A stretch of 28,616 nucleotides of DNA, from assembly GCA_002451085.1 (NCBI GenBank), contig DKBE01000059.1:602-29217 (forward strand), given 5' to 3'. A program made the translations under genes and the position numbers. Below the pieces are notes generated by a model. The model was not told where the DNA came from and searched no databases. It saw only the letters and a list, made by a program, of their open reading frames with translations. This stretch comes from Proteobacteria bacterium UBA6908 (lineage in GTDB: Bacteria; Pseudomonadota; Gammaproteobacteria; Acidiferrobacterales; UBA6901). The first letter of the stretch is position 1, and each line of letters starts with the position of its first letter. Positions 15,356 to 23,799 of the stretch are shown one piece after another.

Positions 15356-17680
15356 ATGTCGAAGAACCTGATCATTGTCGAATCGCCAGCCAAGGCGAAA
15401 ACCATGTCCAAGTATCTGGGCAAGGAATACACCGCGCTCGCCTCGTACGGCCACGTGCGCGACCTGTTGCCGAAGAAGGGCGCGGTCGATCCCGAGCACG
15501 ACTTCGCCATGAAGTACGTGCTGATCGAGAAGAACAAGAAACACGTCGATGCCATCGTCAAGGCCATGAAGAAGGCCGACGCCCTGTATCTCGCGACCGA
15601 CCCGGATCGCGAAGGCGAGGCGATCTCCTGGCACTTGTACGAAATCCTCAAAGAGGAAGGGGTGCTCGACGACAAACCGGTGCACCGGGTGGAGTTTCAC
15701 GAAATCACCAAGACCGCGATCAAGAAGGCGGTCGAAGAGCCGCGCGAATTGTCGTCCAACCTGGTAAATGCCCAGCAGGCACGACGCGCGCTTGATTATC
15801 TGGTCGGTTTTAACCTGTCACCACTCCTGTGGAAGAAGGTGCGACGCGGCCTGTCGGCCGGTCGTGTGCAGAGCCCGGCGCTGCGCCTGATCGTCGAGCG
15901 CGAGGAAGAGATCGAGCGCTTCAAGGCGCGCGAATACTGGACCATCGAGTCCGACCTGTCGGCACAGGAGCAGGGTTTCACGGCCAAGCTCACCTACTTT
16001 GGCGGCGAAAAGCTCGAGCAATTCACCATCGACAACGAAGTGCGCGCCAAAGAAGTTGTGGACACTCTGGCGCGCGCCGCCCAGGGCAAGTACCTGGTCA
16101 AGAACGTCGAGAAGAAGCAGCGTCGCCGCAATCCGTCGCCACCGTTTACCACCTCGACCCTGCAGCAGGAGGCCTCGCGCAAGCTCGGGTTTTCCGCGCA
16201 GCGCACCATGCGTACTGCCCAGCAGCTGTATGAAGGTGTCGACATCGGCGGGGAGACCGTCGGTCTCATCACCTACATGCGTACTGACTCGGTGAACCTG
16301 GCCAAGGAAGCGGTCGAGGAAATCCGCGTGTTGATCGAGAAGCGCTACGGCAAGGACAACCTGCCCGAGGCACCGCTCGCCTACAAGACCAAATCCAAGA
16401 ACGCCCAGGAAGCGCACGAGGCTATCCGTCCGACGTCGGCCGAGCGCGTGCCGGAAACCATCAAGGATCGCCTGACCCCTGAGCAGTTCAAGCTCTATGA
16501 CCTGATCTGGAAGCGAACCGTCGCCTGCCAGATGATCCCGGCCTTGCTTGATACCGTGTCAATAGACATGGCTCCGGCTGGTGATGTTGACAGCCCGCAC
16601 ACCTCACGCGCCACCGGTTCGACCGTAGTGAAGCCTGGCTTCATGTCGGTCTACCAGGAAGGCACCGACGAGAAATCCGCCGAGGACGAAGGCGAGGGGG
16701 CGATCCTGCCGCCGCTAAAGGAAGGCGACCGGGTTACGCTCATGGGTATCCGCCCCGAACAGCACTTCACCGAGCCGCCGCCACGCTTCACCGAAGCCAC
16801 ACTCGTCAAGGCGCTGGAAGCGTTTGGCATCGGTCGGCCGTCGACTTATGCCAGCATCATCGACACACTCGAGAAGCGCGAGTACGTCACGCTCGATAAA
16901 CGTCGATTTACACCGACCGATGTCGGTCGTGTCGTGAACAAGTTCCTGTCCGAGCATTTCCATCACTACGTGGACTATGAGTTCACGGCGCGCATGGAGG
17001 ACGACCTCGATGCCATTTCGCGCGGTGAGAAGGAATGGCGGCCGTTGCTCCAGGAATTCTGGGGCGACTTCCAGACCCAGGTAAAGGATAAGGAAAATGT
17101 CGATCGTCCCGGCACCGAGATCCTGGAAGAACCTTGTCCGAAGTGCGGCAAGAAGCTGTCCAAACGCCTCGGTCGCAATGGCTATTTCATCGGTTGTACC
17201 GGTTACCCGGAATGCGACTACACGCGAAATGTCGACGAGGACGCCGCCACCGCCGCCCAGCCACAGATCGTCGAAGGCCGGATGTGCCCGAAATGTGGAT
17301 CGCAACTGATCATCAAGCGCGGCCGCTACGGCAAGTTCATCGGCTGCTCCGGTTATCCCAACTGCAAGCACATGGAGCCACTCGAAAAACCGGCCGACAC
17401 CGGTGTCGAGTGTCCGGAATGCAAGCAGGCGACCATGCTCAAGCGCAAGTCGCGCTATGGCAAGGTCTTCTACTCCTGCGCGCGCTACCCGGATTGCAAG
17501 TACGCGGTCTGGAACCTGCCGCTCAAGGAACCGTGCCCGAAGTGCGGCTGGCCGATCACAACGATCAAGATCACCAAGCGTCGTGGTACCGAGAAGGTCT
17601 GTCCGATCAAGGAATGTGGCTTCGCCGAACCGTACGAGGGTGAGGTGCCGGGCTCCGAGCCGCAGGCGGAACAGGGCTGA
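15356..17680 (+). CDS. topA: DNA topoisomerase I (TopA)
   Basis: TopA relaxes negative supercoils by a transient single-strand break. The 774 residues start with the Toprim domain (LIIVESPAKAKTMSKYLG, with TDPDREGEAISWHL). The catalytic Tyr307 lies in TYMRTDS. The core continues through RPSTYASIIDTLEKREYV. Four C-terminal zinc-ribbon units follow, beginning at Cys594 (CPKCG), then CPKCG, CPECK and a last CPKCG...CPIKEC unit. The length is somewhat less than the 865 residues of the E. coli enzyme. The ATG has no evident ribosome site, but the N-terminus aligns exactly with the family. In E. coli the same position after smg is held by a zinc-ribbon fragment (yrdD); here it is the full enzyme. 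Confidence 0.98.
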   Translation: MSKNLIIVESPAKAKTMSKYLGKEYTALASYGHVRDLLPKKGAVDPEHDFAMKYVLIEKNKKHVDAIVKAMKKADALYLATDPDREGEAISWHLYEILKEEGVLDDKPVHRVEFHEITKTAIKKAVEEPRELSSNLVNAQQARRALDYLVGFNLSPLLWKKVRRGLSAGRVQSPALRLIVEREEEIERFKAREYWTIESDLSAQEQGFTAKLTYFGGEKLEQFTIDNEVRAKEVVDTLARAAQGKYLVKNVEKKQRRRNPSPPFTTSTLQQEASRKLGFSAQRTMRTAQQLYEGVDIGGETVGLITYMRTDSVNLAKEAVEEIRVLIEKRYGKDNLPEAPLAYKTKSKNAQEAHEAIRPTSAERVPETIKDRLTPEQFKLYDLIWKRTVACQMIPALLDTVSIDMAPAGDVDSPHTSRATGSTVVKPGFMSVYQEGTDEKSAEDEGEGAILPPLKEGDRVTLMGIRPEQHFTEPPPRFTEATLVKALEAFGIGRPSTYASIIDTLEKREYVTLDKRRFTPTDVGRVVNKFLSEHFHHYVDYEFTARMEDDLDAISRGEKEWRPLLQEFWGDFQTQVKDKENVDRPGTEILEEPCPKCGKKLSKRLGRNGYFIGCTGYPECDYTRNVDEDAATAAQPQIVEGRMCPKCGSQLIIKRGRYGKFIGCSGYPNCKHMEPLEKPADTGVECPECKQATMLKRKSRYGKVFYSCARYPDCKYAVWNLPLKEPCPKCGWPITTIKITKRRGTEKVCPIKECGFAEPYEGEVPGSEPQAEQG

Positions 17681-17690
17681 TCGCGGTTGG

Positions 17691-17779
17691 TTACGCTGTC
17701 GCGATCATTTTCGCGCCGACGATCACCAGCACCACACCCAGCAACTTCTTACATCTGCCAGTTCGATGCTTTTATGCAG
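17691..17779 (-). pseudogene. Possible remnant of a membrane transporter C-terminus
   Basis: Read on the minus strand, the bases after the slyD terminator encode LHKSIELADV in one frame. After a one-base shift they continue as KKLLGVVLVIVGAKMIATA and a stop. Joined, this looks like the last transmembrane helix of a polytopic transporter (EamA/DMT-like flavour), but it is too short to assign. There is no start and nothing upstream, because the hairpin of slyD abuts it. It may equally be a chance hydrophobic reading. Confidence 0.3.
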
Positions 17780-17802
17780 AAAACGGCCCCGGAACGAGGC
17801 CG
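17780..17802 (-). terminator. Terminator after slyD
   Basis: On the minus strand CGGCC (17798-17802) pairs with GGCCG (17784-17788) around a 9-base loop and is followed by TTTT (17780-17783). It begins 8 bases after the slyD stop codon. Confidence 0.6.
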
Positions 17803-17809
17803 CGTTACA

Positions 17810-18298
17810 TCAATCGTGATGGTGGCCATCGGGCCCGTGTACATGGCCGTGGGTCATTTCTTCCGGCGTCGCGTCGCGTACTTCGACGACCGTTACCGCG
17901 AAGGTTAGCGGCACGCCGGCCAGCGGATGGTTGGCATCCACAGTGACCGTGTCGGTGCTGACGTTGGTCACGGTGACAACGGTGACGTTGCCTTCCGGGT
18001 CGGCGGAATGGAACTGCATGCCAGCCGTGATTTCGGCATTGTCCTCGAACATCTCGCGCGGCACCATTTGCACCAGCCGGTCGTCACGCTCGCCATAGGC
18101 GTCAGCCGGAGCTACGTGCACATTTAGCTGGTCGCCGGCTTTTTTGCCTTCGAGGGCGTTTTCCAGACCCGGGATGATGTTGCGGGCACCGTGCAGATAG
18201 GCCAGTGGTTCACCGCCCTGTGAGCTATCGATCACCTGATTCTGGTTGTCAGTGAGCGTGTAGTCGATGCGAACGACCTTGTTGGCGGCAATAATCAT
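17810..18298 (-). CDS. slyD: FKBP-type peptidyl-prolyl isomerase, SlyD-like
   Basis: This is a 162-residue folding factor combining prolyl isomerase and chaperone activity. The split FKBP domain shows VVRIDYTLTDNQNQVIDSS and PLAYLHGARNIIPGLENALEGKKAGD, with the inserted chaperone (IF) flap around residues 70-125, then NHPLAGVPLTFAVTVVEVRDAT. The tail THGHVHGPDGHHHD is His-rich, as in metal-binding SlyD, where it binds nickel; it is shorter than that of E. coli SlyD. The ATG has GAGG seven bases upstream, at the foot of a 9-bp inverted repeat (18308-18336). The gene is monocistronic, between topA (convergent) and mltA (divergent). Confidence 0.92.
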   Translation of the reverse strand: MIIAANKVVRIDYTLTDNQNQVIDSSQGGEPLAYLHGARNIIPGLENALEGKKAGDQLNVHVAPADAYGERDDRLVQMVPREMFEDNAEITAGMQFHSADPEGNVTVVTVTNVSTDTVTVDANHPLAGVPLTFAVTVVEVRDATPEEMTHGHVHGPDGHHHD

Positions 18299-18307
18299 GA
18301 GAAACCT

Positions 18308-18336
18308 CGGCGTAAAAAAACCGCCACTTTACGCCG
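18308..18336 (-). repeat. Inverted repeat in the slyD leader
   Basis: CGGCGTAAA (18308-18316) and TTTACGCCG (18328-18336) form perfect 9-bp arms around an 11-base loop. In the slyD messenger the hairpin ends right at the GAGG ribosome site (complement of 18305-18308), so it could control ribosome access or act as an operator. Confidence 0.6.
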
Positions 18337-18449
18337 TTGTCCGAAAAGCGCCAAACCTCGCTGAACCACTGTCGTCCTTGGCTGCCGACCGGCGGCTAGG
18401 TGCAACCCACTGGTTTGCGGGACAATTCTGACCGGATTCTGTTATACAT

Positions 18450-19607
18450 GTGCGCGTGAATCGTCTTTCATTCGTTATGCTATTGGTGTGCACCGCAGCC
18501 TGGCTGGGCGCTTGCGTCAGTTGGTTTGCGCCACCACCAGGCATCGGCCGTGAGGTGTCCTTCCGGGCTTTGCCTGGCTGGGATGAGGACCGGCACGCTG
18601 ACTCCTGGCCGGCGCTGCGGCGCAGCTGCGAGGTGTTTCTGGCGCGCGCGACCGACACGGCCTGGATCGAGCTTTGTCATGCGGCCCAGGCCATCGAGTC
18701 GCCGGATGACGCCCAGGCGCGGGAATTTTTCGAAAGCCGCTTTATTCCCTATGTGGTCAACGGCGATGGCAGCCGCGACGGACTCATCACCGGTTACTAC
18801 GAACCCTTGCTCAACGGCAGCCTGACCCGTACTGACCGGTTTCGCTATCCGTTGTACCGACGGCCCGACAATCTATTGACCGTTGACCTCACCAGCCTGT
18901 ATCCGGAACTCAAGGGGCGACCGGTACGCGGGCGCCTGGACGGCAAGCGCGTGATTCCCTATCTCGATCGTGCGCAAATCGCACGTGAGCGTAGCCCGCT
19001 GGCCGGCAACGAACTGCTGTGGGTCGACGATCCGGTCGAGGCATACCTGTTGCAGGTACAGGGCTCCGGACGGGTGCGCTTGCCGGATGGCAGCCAGGTG
19101 GCGGTGGGTTACGCCGACCAGAACGGACATCCCTATCGCTCGCTCGGCGCGCAACTGATCCAGCGCGGTGAGTTGCGGCGCGAGGAGGTTACGCTCCCGC
19201 GCATCCGCGAGTGGATCGCCGCCCATCCAGAGGAAACGGAAGCACTGCTCAACAGCAATCCCAGTTTTGTGTTTTTCCGTTTGCGGGAAGCCGGCGCAGA
19301 AGGCCCGGTTGGATCTCTTGGGGTACCGCTCGTGGCCGAGCGTTCGATTGCCGTCGATCCGGCTTACATCACACTGGGCCTGCCCGTGTGGCTCGATACA
19401 ACATTGCCCGACGGCAGCCGCTATCAGCGGCTGGTTGTGGCGCAAGACACTGGCGGTGCCATCAAGGGCGCAGTGCGTGCCGATGTGTTCTTCGGCCAGG
19501 GCGATGCTGCCGGGAAGGTGGCTGGCGAGATGAAACAGGCCGGGCGGATGTATGTGTTGCGTCCGCGCCCGCCTCAGCCGGTCACGGTGTTGTCGAAAAC
19601 CCCTTAG
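18450..19607 (+). CDS. mltA: Membrane-bound lytic murein transglycosylase A (lipoprotein)
   Basis: MltA cleaves peptidoglycan glycan strands, leaving 1,6-anhydro ends, from the outer-membrane inner face. The 385-residue protein has a lipoprotein signal with lipobox LGAC (Cys22). The MltA domain includes LITGYYEPLLNGS and VQGSGRVRLPDGS. The 3D domain ends the fold, with DTGGAIKGAVRADVFFGQG; Asp333 and Asp345 are conserved, and one is the likely catalytic acid. The start is a GTG at 18450; GTG 18456 is an alternative. No ribosome site is visible and a TATACA lies directly before it, so the mRNA may be leaderless or nearly so. Its stop overlaps the convergent rnd stop. Confidence 0.94.
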   Translation: MRVNRLSFVMLLVCTAAWLGACVSWFAPPPGIGREVSFRALPGWDEDRHADSWPALRRSCEVFLARATDTAWIELCHAAQAIESPDDAQAREFFESRFIPYVVNGDGSRDGLITGYYEPLLNGSLTRTDRFRYPLYRRPDNLLTVDLTSLYPELKGRPVRGRLDGKRVIPYLDRAQIARERSPLAGNELLWVDDPVEAYLLQVQGSGRVRLPDGSQVAVGYADQNGHPYRSLGAQLIQRGELRREEVTLPRIREWIAAHPEETEALLNSNPSFVFFRLREAGAEGPVGSLGVPLVAERSIAVDPAYITLGLPVWLDTTLPDGSRYQRLVVAQDTGGAIKGAVRADVFFGQGDAAGKVAGEMKQAGRMYVLRPRPPQPVTVLSKTP

Positions 19608-20716
19608 GTACGACCTAGACCGGCGGCCGGCCGCGCTGCTTCCAATAGCGGTGTCAGTAGTTCGGCGCGCCATCCCGTGAACAGCTGTGTTGGGTCGGCA
19701 CCGCGAACCAGTTTTTCAATGTCGCGCCGGGTGGCAAGCACGGCAGGCGCCAGCCGCTGCTGTTGAGCCAACTCGCGGACGTGCGCCATGAGTTGGCGCA
19801 CGTGCTCGTTTTGCTGGCGGTCGAGCGGTGGCGTGCGTTCCCAAACCACCACCGCTTCGGCATGCCGCCCTTCATCGATGGCATCCAGCAGGGCAGCACC
19901 GTGGCGACTGACCGTGCGTTCATCGAGACCGGAAATTCCATGAAGTGCCTGAAGTGTGGCCGGGAGGCGGCGTGCCAGCTCAAATAGCACTTCGTCGCGC
20001 ACGATCCAGGAGCGCGGGCGATCGCGCTCTTGAGCGGTGCGCTCGCGCCAGACGGCCAGCGCGCGCAGAACCTGTTGCTGCGGTGGCGGCAGATCGGCAC
20101 CGCCGCGCAGTCGTTGCCAGGCGTGATCAGGGTTCGTGTCATAGCGTGCCGCGTCGGTCAGTCGTGCGCAGTCGTCGTCAACCCAGGCTTGGCGTCCCGA
20201 TGCCGCCAGCTGTTCGGTCAGTTGCGCGTACACCGGGCGCAGATAGCGGACATCGTCGGCGGCATACTCAAGTTGAGCCGTCGAGAGCGGACGTCTCGAC
20301 CAGTCGGTGCGGGTCTGGGTTTTTTCCAGGGTGTGGCCGGTGACGGTTTGGACCAGTGCACCGTAGCCAATCTGGTCGTCGTGTCCGAGATAGGCGGCTG
20401 CAATCTGGGTGTCAAAGAGCGGGGCCGGAACCCGTGCTTCCAGGTCATAAAATACCTCCAGATCCTGGCGCGCGGCATGCAGCACCTTGCGCACCGTGGG
20501 GGCCTGAAGTAGCACCATCAACGGCGCCAGTGAGCCAAGCGCGAGCGGATCGATGCACGCCACAAGCCCGGGAGTGGCAACCTGCACCAGACACAGGCGG
20601 GCACGATAGGTGCGTTCGCGCAGAAATTCGGTATCGACGGCCAGCCAATCGGCGTTGCGCAGGTCTCGGCACAGATCCGCCAGTGCCGATTCCTCGGTGA
20701 TCAGTTCGGGTGACAT
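19604..20716 (-). CDS. rnd: Ribonuclease D
   Basis: RNase D is a 3'-5' exoribonuclease that trims tRNA and other stable RNA precursors. The 370 residues contain the DEDD exonuclease motifs: VDTEFLRE (Asp28, Glu30), AARQDLEVF (Asp85) and YAADDVRYL (Asp155). An HRDC RNA-binding domain follows (about 205-285, with RALAVWRERTAQERDRPRSWIVRDEVLFELARRLP) and a C-terminal HRDC-like region. The ATG at 20716 (MSPELITEES) is preferred over a GTG at 20755, which would add 13 low-complexity residues; no strong ribosome site precedes either. The stop TAA shares bases with the mltA TAG on the other strand. Confidence 0.95.
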   Translation of the reverse strand: MSPELITEESALADLCRDLRNADWLAVDTEFLRERTYRARLCLVQVATPGLVACIDPLALGSLAPLMVLLQAPTVRKVLHAARQDLEVFYDLEARVPAPLFDTQIAAAYLGHDDQIGYGALVQTVTGHTLEKTQTRTDWSRRPLSTAQLEYAADDVRYLRPVYAQLTEQLAASGRQAWVDDDCARLTDAARYDTNPDHAWQRLRGGADLPPPQQQVLRALAVWRERTAQERDRPRSWIVRDEVLFELARRLPATLQALHGISGLDERTVSRHGAALLDAIDEGRHAEAVVVWERTPPLDRQQNEHVRQLMAHVRELAQQQRLAPAVLATRRDIEKLVRGADPTQLFTGWRAELLTPLLEAARPAAGLGRT

Positions 20717-20784
20717 GGGCGCCAGTCTAGCAGAGCCGCTGGCGTTGCTGGTCACGTGCGCGGGGCGACGTGTATCATTCTGGT

Positions 20785-21225
20785 ATGTTGATGGAGTTTC
20801 ATGCAGTGTCGCGACGGGCCGGTGTGATGTTGATCGTGCTGGCAGGCCTGGCCGGCTGCCAGCTGTTGCGTCCCAGTGCGCCAGAGAGTCGCGCAGTGTA
20901 TTTTGTCGAAAAAATGGTGCGTGAGCCGGCAGCCGTGGATGATCTGCGCGCGGTCATGTGGTTGGCCGACGACCAGTTGCCCGATTCGTTTGTCGCAGAT
21001 TTGTCGACCCGGACCGCGATGCTGTATCTGCGCACCCGCCATCGGCAGGGCGCGTCTCTCGACTTCAGCAGTACCGTCCGTTCTTCCCCCACGACCTCTC
21101 GCAAAATGGTGCGTGTCACGGTCCGGGAATCCGGAGCCGGCAAACTTGCCGAGCCGGTGCAATTCGATGTCAGTCTGGAGAAGCGTGATACGGAATGGCG
21201 GGTAACCCGTCTGCATACCGACTGA
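20785..21225 (+). CDS. Small lipoprotein of unknown function
   Basis: This is a predicted 146-residue lipoprotein. A hydrophobic stretch VMLIVLAGLAGC ends in lipobox LAGC with the lipidated Cys at residue 25. The mature part (LLRPSAPESRAVYFVEKMVREP...) includes a beta-rich segment ending VSLEKRDTEWRVTRLHTD. I do not recognise the family. The start is uncertain: ATGs at 20785 and 20791 are both open, and a GTG at 20770 also; none has a good ribosome site. It lies 16 bases before a four-helix membrane protein gene and upstream of mpl, so it is probably in that operon. Confidence 0.7.
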   Translation: MLMEFHAVSRRAGVMLIVLAGLAGCQLLRPSAPESRAVYFVEKMVREPAAVDDLRAVMWLADDQLPDSFVADLSTRTAMLYLRTRHRQGASLDFSSTVRSSPTTSRKMVRVTVRESGAGKLAEPVQFDVSLEKRDTEWRVTRLHTD

Positions 21226-21241
21226 TGGCCTGTGAGGCGCA

Positions 21242-21775
21242 ATGAACACTTTACGAATGCTGATCGATATTTGTCTGTTCCGGGCCAAGCCCCAGGACCT
21301 GCCGACCTCACAACAGCTGCTTGCCATGACCGTGGCGGCCGGGGTGCTGGTGGACGTGCTGTCGCTGCCGGATGGTCGGCTCGATCCGGGCCGCTGGTTG
21401 TTCATTCTCCTGCAGGCCGGTCTGTTCGCGGCCGGTGTGTGGCTGGTGCTGCGGTCGCGGGCCATGACGGCCCGCTGGACCCAGACGGCAACGGCGCTGT
21501 TTGCGGCCAATGCCTTCTTCAGTCTGTTGCTCCTGCCACTCATGCCGGCTCTGGTGGAAATGATGAAGGCCGGGCCGCAGGCCGCGCCCAATTGGCAGGC
21601 ATACGTCATGCTGGCGGTCTCCGGCTGGTTCCTCGCGGTGATGGCGCGCGTCCTGCGCGAGGCGCTTGAAACTTCCATGGGTCTCAGTCTGATTATTACC
21701 CTGGCGTTGATCTTTACGGTGCGCATGGTGGGCTTATTGGTGGCACCGCTGTTCGGGTTGCACGGGGAGCTGTAA
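21242..21775 (+). CDS. Four-helix inner-membrane protein of unknown function
   Basis: The 177-residue protein has four hydrophobic segments: about residues 26-42, 52-70, 84-106 and 118-134, with a further apolar run near 148-172. A short cytosolic start (MNTLRMLIDICLFRAKPQDLP) precedes the first. It resembles small YIP1-like or other uncharacterised membrane proteins, but I cannot name the family. GAGGCG lies before the ATG. The stop overlaps the mpl start by one base (TAATG), so it is translationally coupled to mpl. A link to cell-wall recycling is only positional. Confidence 0.75.
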   Translation: MNTLRMLIDICLFRAKPQDLPTSQQLLAMTVAAGVLVDVLSLPDGRLDPGRWLFILLQAGLFAAGVWLVLRSRAMTARWTQTATALFAANAFFSLLLLPLMPALVEMMKAGPQAAPNWQAYVMLAVSGWFLAVMARVLREALETSMGLSLIITLALIFTVRMVGLLVAPLFGLHGEL

Positions 21776-23127
21776 TGCGCATCCACATCCTCGGTATCGG
21801 TGGTACTTTTATGGGTGGGGTCGCGCTGCTGGCGCGTTCGCTCGGCCACGAAGTCATCGGTTCCGATGCCAAGGTCTATCCGCCGATGAGTACCCAGCTT
21901 GAGGCACAGGGCATCGCCTTGTGCGAAGGCTACGATCCGCGGCATCTGGAGCCCGCGCCGGATCTGGTCATCATCGGCAATGCCCTGTCGCGCGGCAACG
22001 CTGCCGTAGAGCATGTACTCGATCGCGGCATCCCGTATGCATCCGGCGCTCAGTGGGTGGCGGAAAACGTCCTGCACAAACGCTGGGTGCTGGCAGTGGC
22101 CGGTACGCACGGCAAGACCACCACTTCCGGCATGCTGGCCTGGATACTTGAATACGCCAAGCTCAATCCCGGGTTTCTGATTGGTGGTGTACCGGAAAAT
22201 TTCGGTGTCTCGGCCCGCCTCGGTGACGAGCCGTTCTTCGTGATTGAGGCCGATGAGTACGACACCGCGTTCTTCGACAAACGCTCCAAGTTCGTGCACT
22301 ACCGGCCGCGCACGGCAATTCTCAATAACCTCGAATTTGATCACGCCGACATCTTTCCGGACGTGGCGGCGATCCGTCGCCAGTTCCATCATCTGGTGCG
22401 CACCGTGCCGAAGTCCGGGTTGCTGGTGGTAAACGGTGCTGACGCGGAACTGGCTGAAACCCTGAAGATGGGTTGCTGGACGCCGCAGGAAACCTTTGGC
22501 GACACGAATGGCTGGCAGGCCGAGATGCTGAGCGACGACGGCAGTCGCTTCCGCGTGCAGTTTCGTGGACAGCCGCAGGGTGTGGTCGAGTGGGAGTTGA
22601 TCGGCACCCACAATGTGTTTAACGCGCTGGCCGCGATCGCCGCCGCTCGCCATGCCGGCGTGCCGGTCGCCACCAGCTGTGCCGCATTCCGTGAGTTCCG
22701 CAACGTCAAACGGCGACTGGAGACGCGCGGCAGCGTGCGCGGCGTCACCGTGTATGACGACTTTGCCCATCATCCGACCGCCATACGGGTGACGCTCGAC
22801 GCGCTGCGCGCACGTGTCGGCAAGAAACGAATCATTGCGGTGCTTGAGGCGCGCTCCAACACCATGCGCATTGGTGTGCACAAGGAAGCGCTCGCCCCGG
22901 CGTTGGCAGCCGCTGATGTGGTCCTGCTGTACCAACCGGCCGATTTCCAGTGGGATATGGCAATCGTCACTGGCGCGCTGAACGGACGAGCGCGGGTATT
23001 TCGCACCGTGGACGATATTGTTTCCACGCTGGCGCAGGAAGTCCGGCCCGATGACCAGATACTGATCATGAGCAACGGCGGATTCGAAGGTATTCATGCA
23101 AAACTGCTGACGAGGCTCGCGGCGTGA
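21775..23127 (+). CDS. mpl: UDP-N-acetylmuramate:L-Ala-gamma-D-Glu-meso-DAP ligase
   Basis: Mpl recycles the murein tripeptide by joining it to UDP-MurNAc. The 450-residue Mur-ligase-family enzyme starts [31 protein letters not shown], the Mpl variant of the MurC start. The ATP loop is GTHGKTTT (110-117). Also visible are [41 protein letters not shown] and [17 protein letters not shown], all typical. It overlaps the membrane protein upstream by one base and ubiX downstream by four. In this window it works in the same recycling pathway as MltA, which releases muropeptides. Confidence 0.97.
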   Translation: MRIHILGIGGTFMGGVALLARSLGHEVIGSDAKVYPPMSTQLEAQGIALCEGYDPRHLEPAPDLVIIGNALSRGNAAVEHVLDRGIPYASGAQWVAENVLHKRWVLAVAGTHGKTTTSGMLAWILEYAKLNPGFLIGGVPENFGVSARLGDEPFFVIEADEYDTAFFDKRSKFVHYRPRTAILNNLEFDHADIFPDVAAIRRQFHHLVRTVPKSGLLVVNGADAELAETLKMGCWTPQETFGDTNGWQAEMLSDDGSRFRVQFRGQPQGVVEWELIGTHNVFNALAAIAAARHAGVPVATSCAAFREFRNVKRRLETRGSVRGVTVYDDFAHHPTAIRVTLDALRARVGKKRIIAVLEARSNTMRIGVHKEALAPALAAADVVLLYQPADFQWDMAIVTGALNGRARVFRTVDDIVSTLAQEVRPDDQILIMSNGGFEGIHAKLLTRLAA

Positions 23128-23735
23128 GTCGCGCTGCCATCGCGCTGGCCTTCACCGGAGCTTCCGGTGTGGCCTATGGCCTGCGCCTGCTGGAGTGTCT
23201 GATCGAAGCCCGGCAGACAGTGCAGCTGATGCTGTCACCGGCTTCACAGATTGTGCTGGCGCAGGAAACCGATCTCAAGGTTCCGGGCACACCGGCCGAG
23301 CAGGAAAAATTCTTCCGTGAAAAATACCGCGCCGGGGAGGACCAGTTGCGCGTATACGGCCCACAGGCATGGTTCTCGCCACCGGCCAGCGGTTCGAACG
23401 CGCCGCGCGCGATGGTGGTTTGCCCGTGCACCAGCGGCACACTGGCGGCGATCGCCGCCGGCAGTGCTGACAATCTCATCGAGCGCGCCGCCGATGTCGC
23501 CATCAAGGAACAGCGGAGACTCATTCTGGTTCCGCGGGAAATGCCATTTTCCGCCATTCACCTCGAGAATATGCTCAAGCTGGCGCGCCTGGGCGTGACC
23601 ATCATGCCGCCCAATCCGGGTTTCTATCATCACCCGCAGCACATCGAGGATCTGGTGGATTTCGTCGTGGCGCGCCTGCTCGACCATCTGGACATTGAAC
23701 ACCAGCTGGTTCCGCGCTGGCCGGAGCACAGCTAA
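23124..23735 (+). CDS. ubiX: Flavin prenyltransferase UbiX
   Basis: UbiX joins a dimethylallyl group to FMN, making the prenylated flavin cofactor of the UbiD decarboxylase in ubiquinone synthesis. The 203-residue protein has the FMN-binding start [20 protein letters not shown], the [32 protein letters not shown] segment, [37 protein letters not shown] and the C-terminal HQLVPRWPE. The start is a GTG overlapping the mpl stop (GTGA). With ubiK also in this window, two ubiquinone-pathway genes are present, though they are not adjacent. Confidence 0.97.
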   Translation: MSRAAIALAFTGASGVAYGLRLLECLIEARQTVQLMLSPASQIVLAQETDLKVPGTPAEQEKFFREKYRAGEDQLRVYGPQAWFSPPASGSNAPRAMVVCPCTSGTLAAIAAGSADNLIERAADVAIKEQRRLILVPREMPFSAIHLENMLKLARLGVTIMPPNPGFYHHPQHIEDLVDFVVARLLDHLDIEHQLVPRWPEHS

Positions 23736-23799
23736 CGCTCCGGTTGCAGCGGAATTCAGCTTTGCATACCCTTCCACCAGACATCCCGGAGAGAGCTAT

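Noticed and set aside
17687..17908. Short + strand frame after topA
   Set aside because: It runs through the slyD terminator and antisense to the slyD end, with biased composition and no family.
20752..23097. A 781-codon open frame on the minus strand opposite mpl and its two upstream genes
   Set aside because: It is antisense to three well-supported genes, has low-complexity His/Arg-rich composition, no ribosome site and no recognisable domain. High GC and codon bias explain its length.
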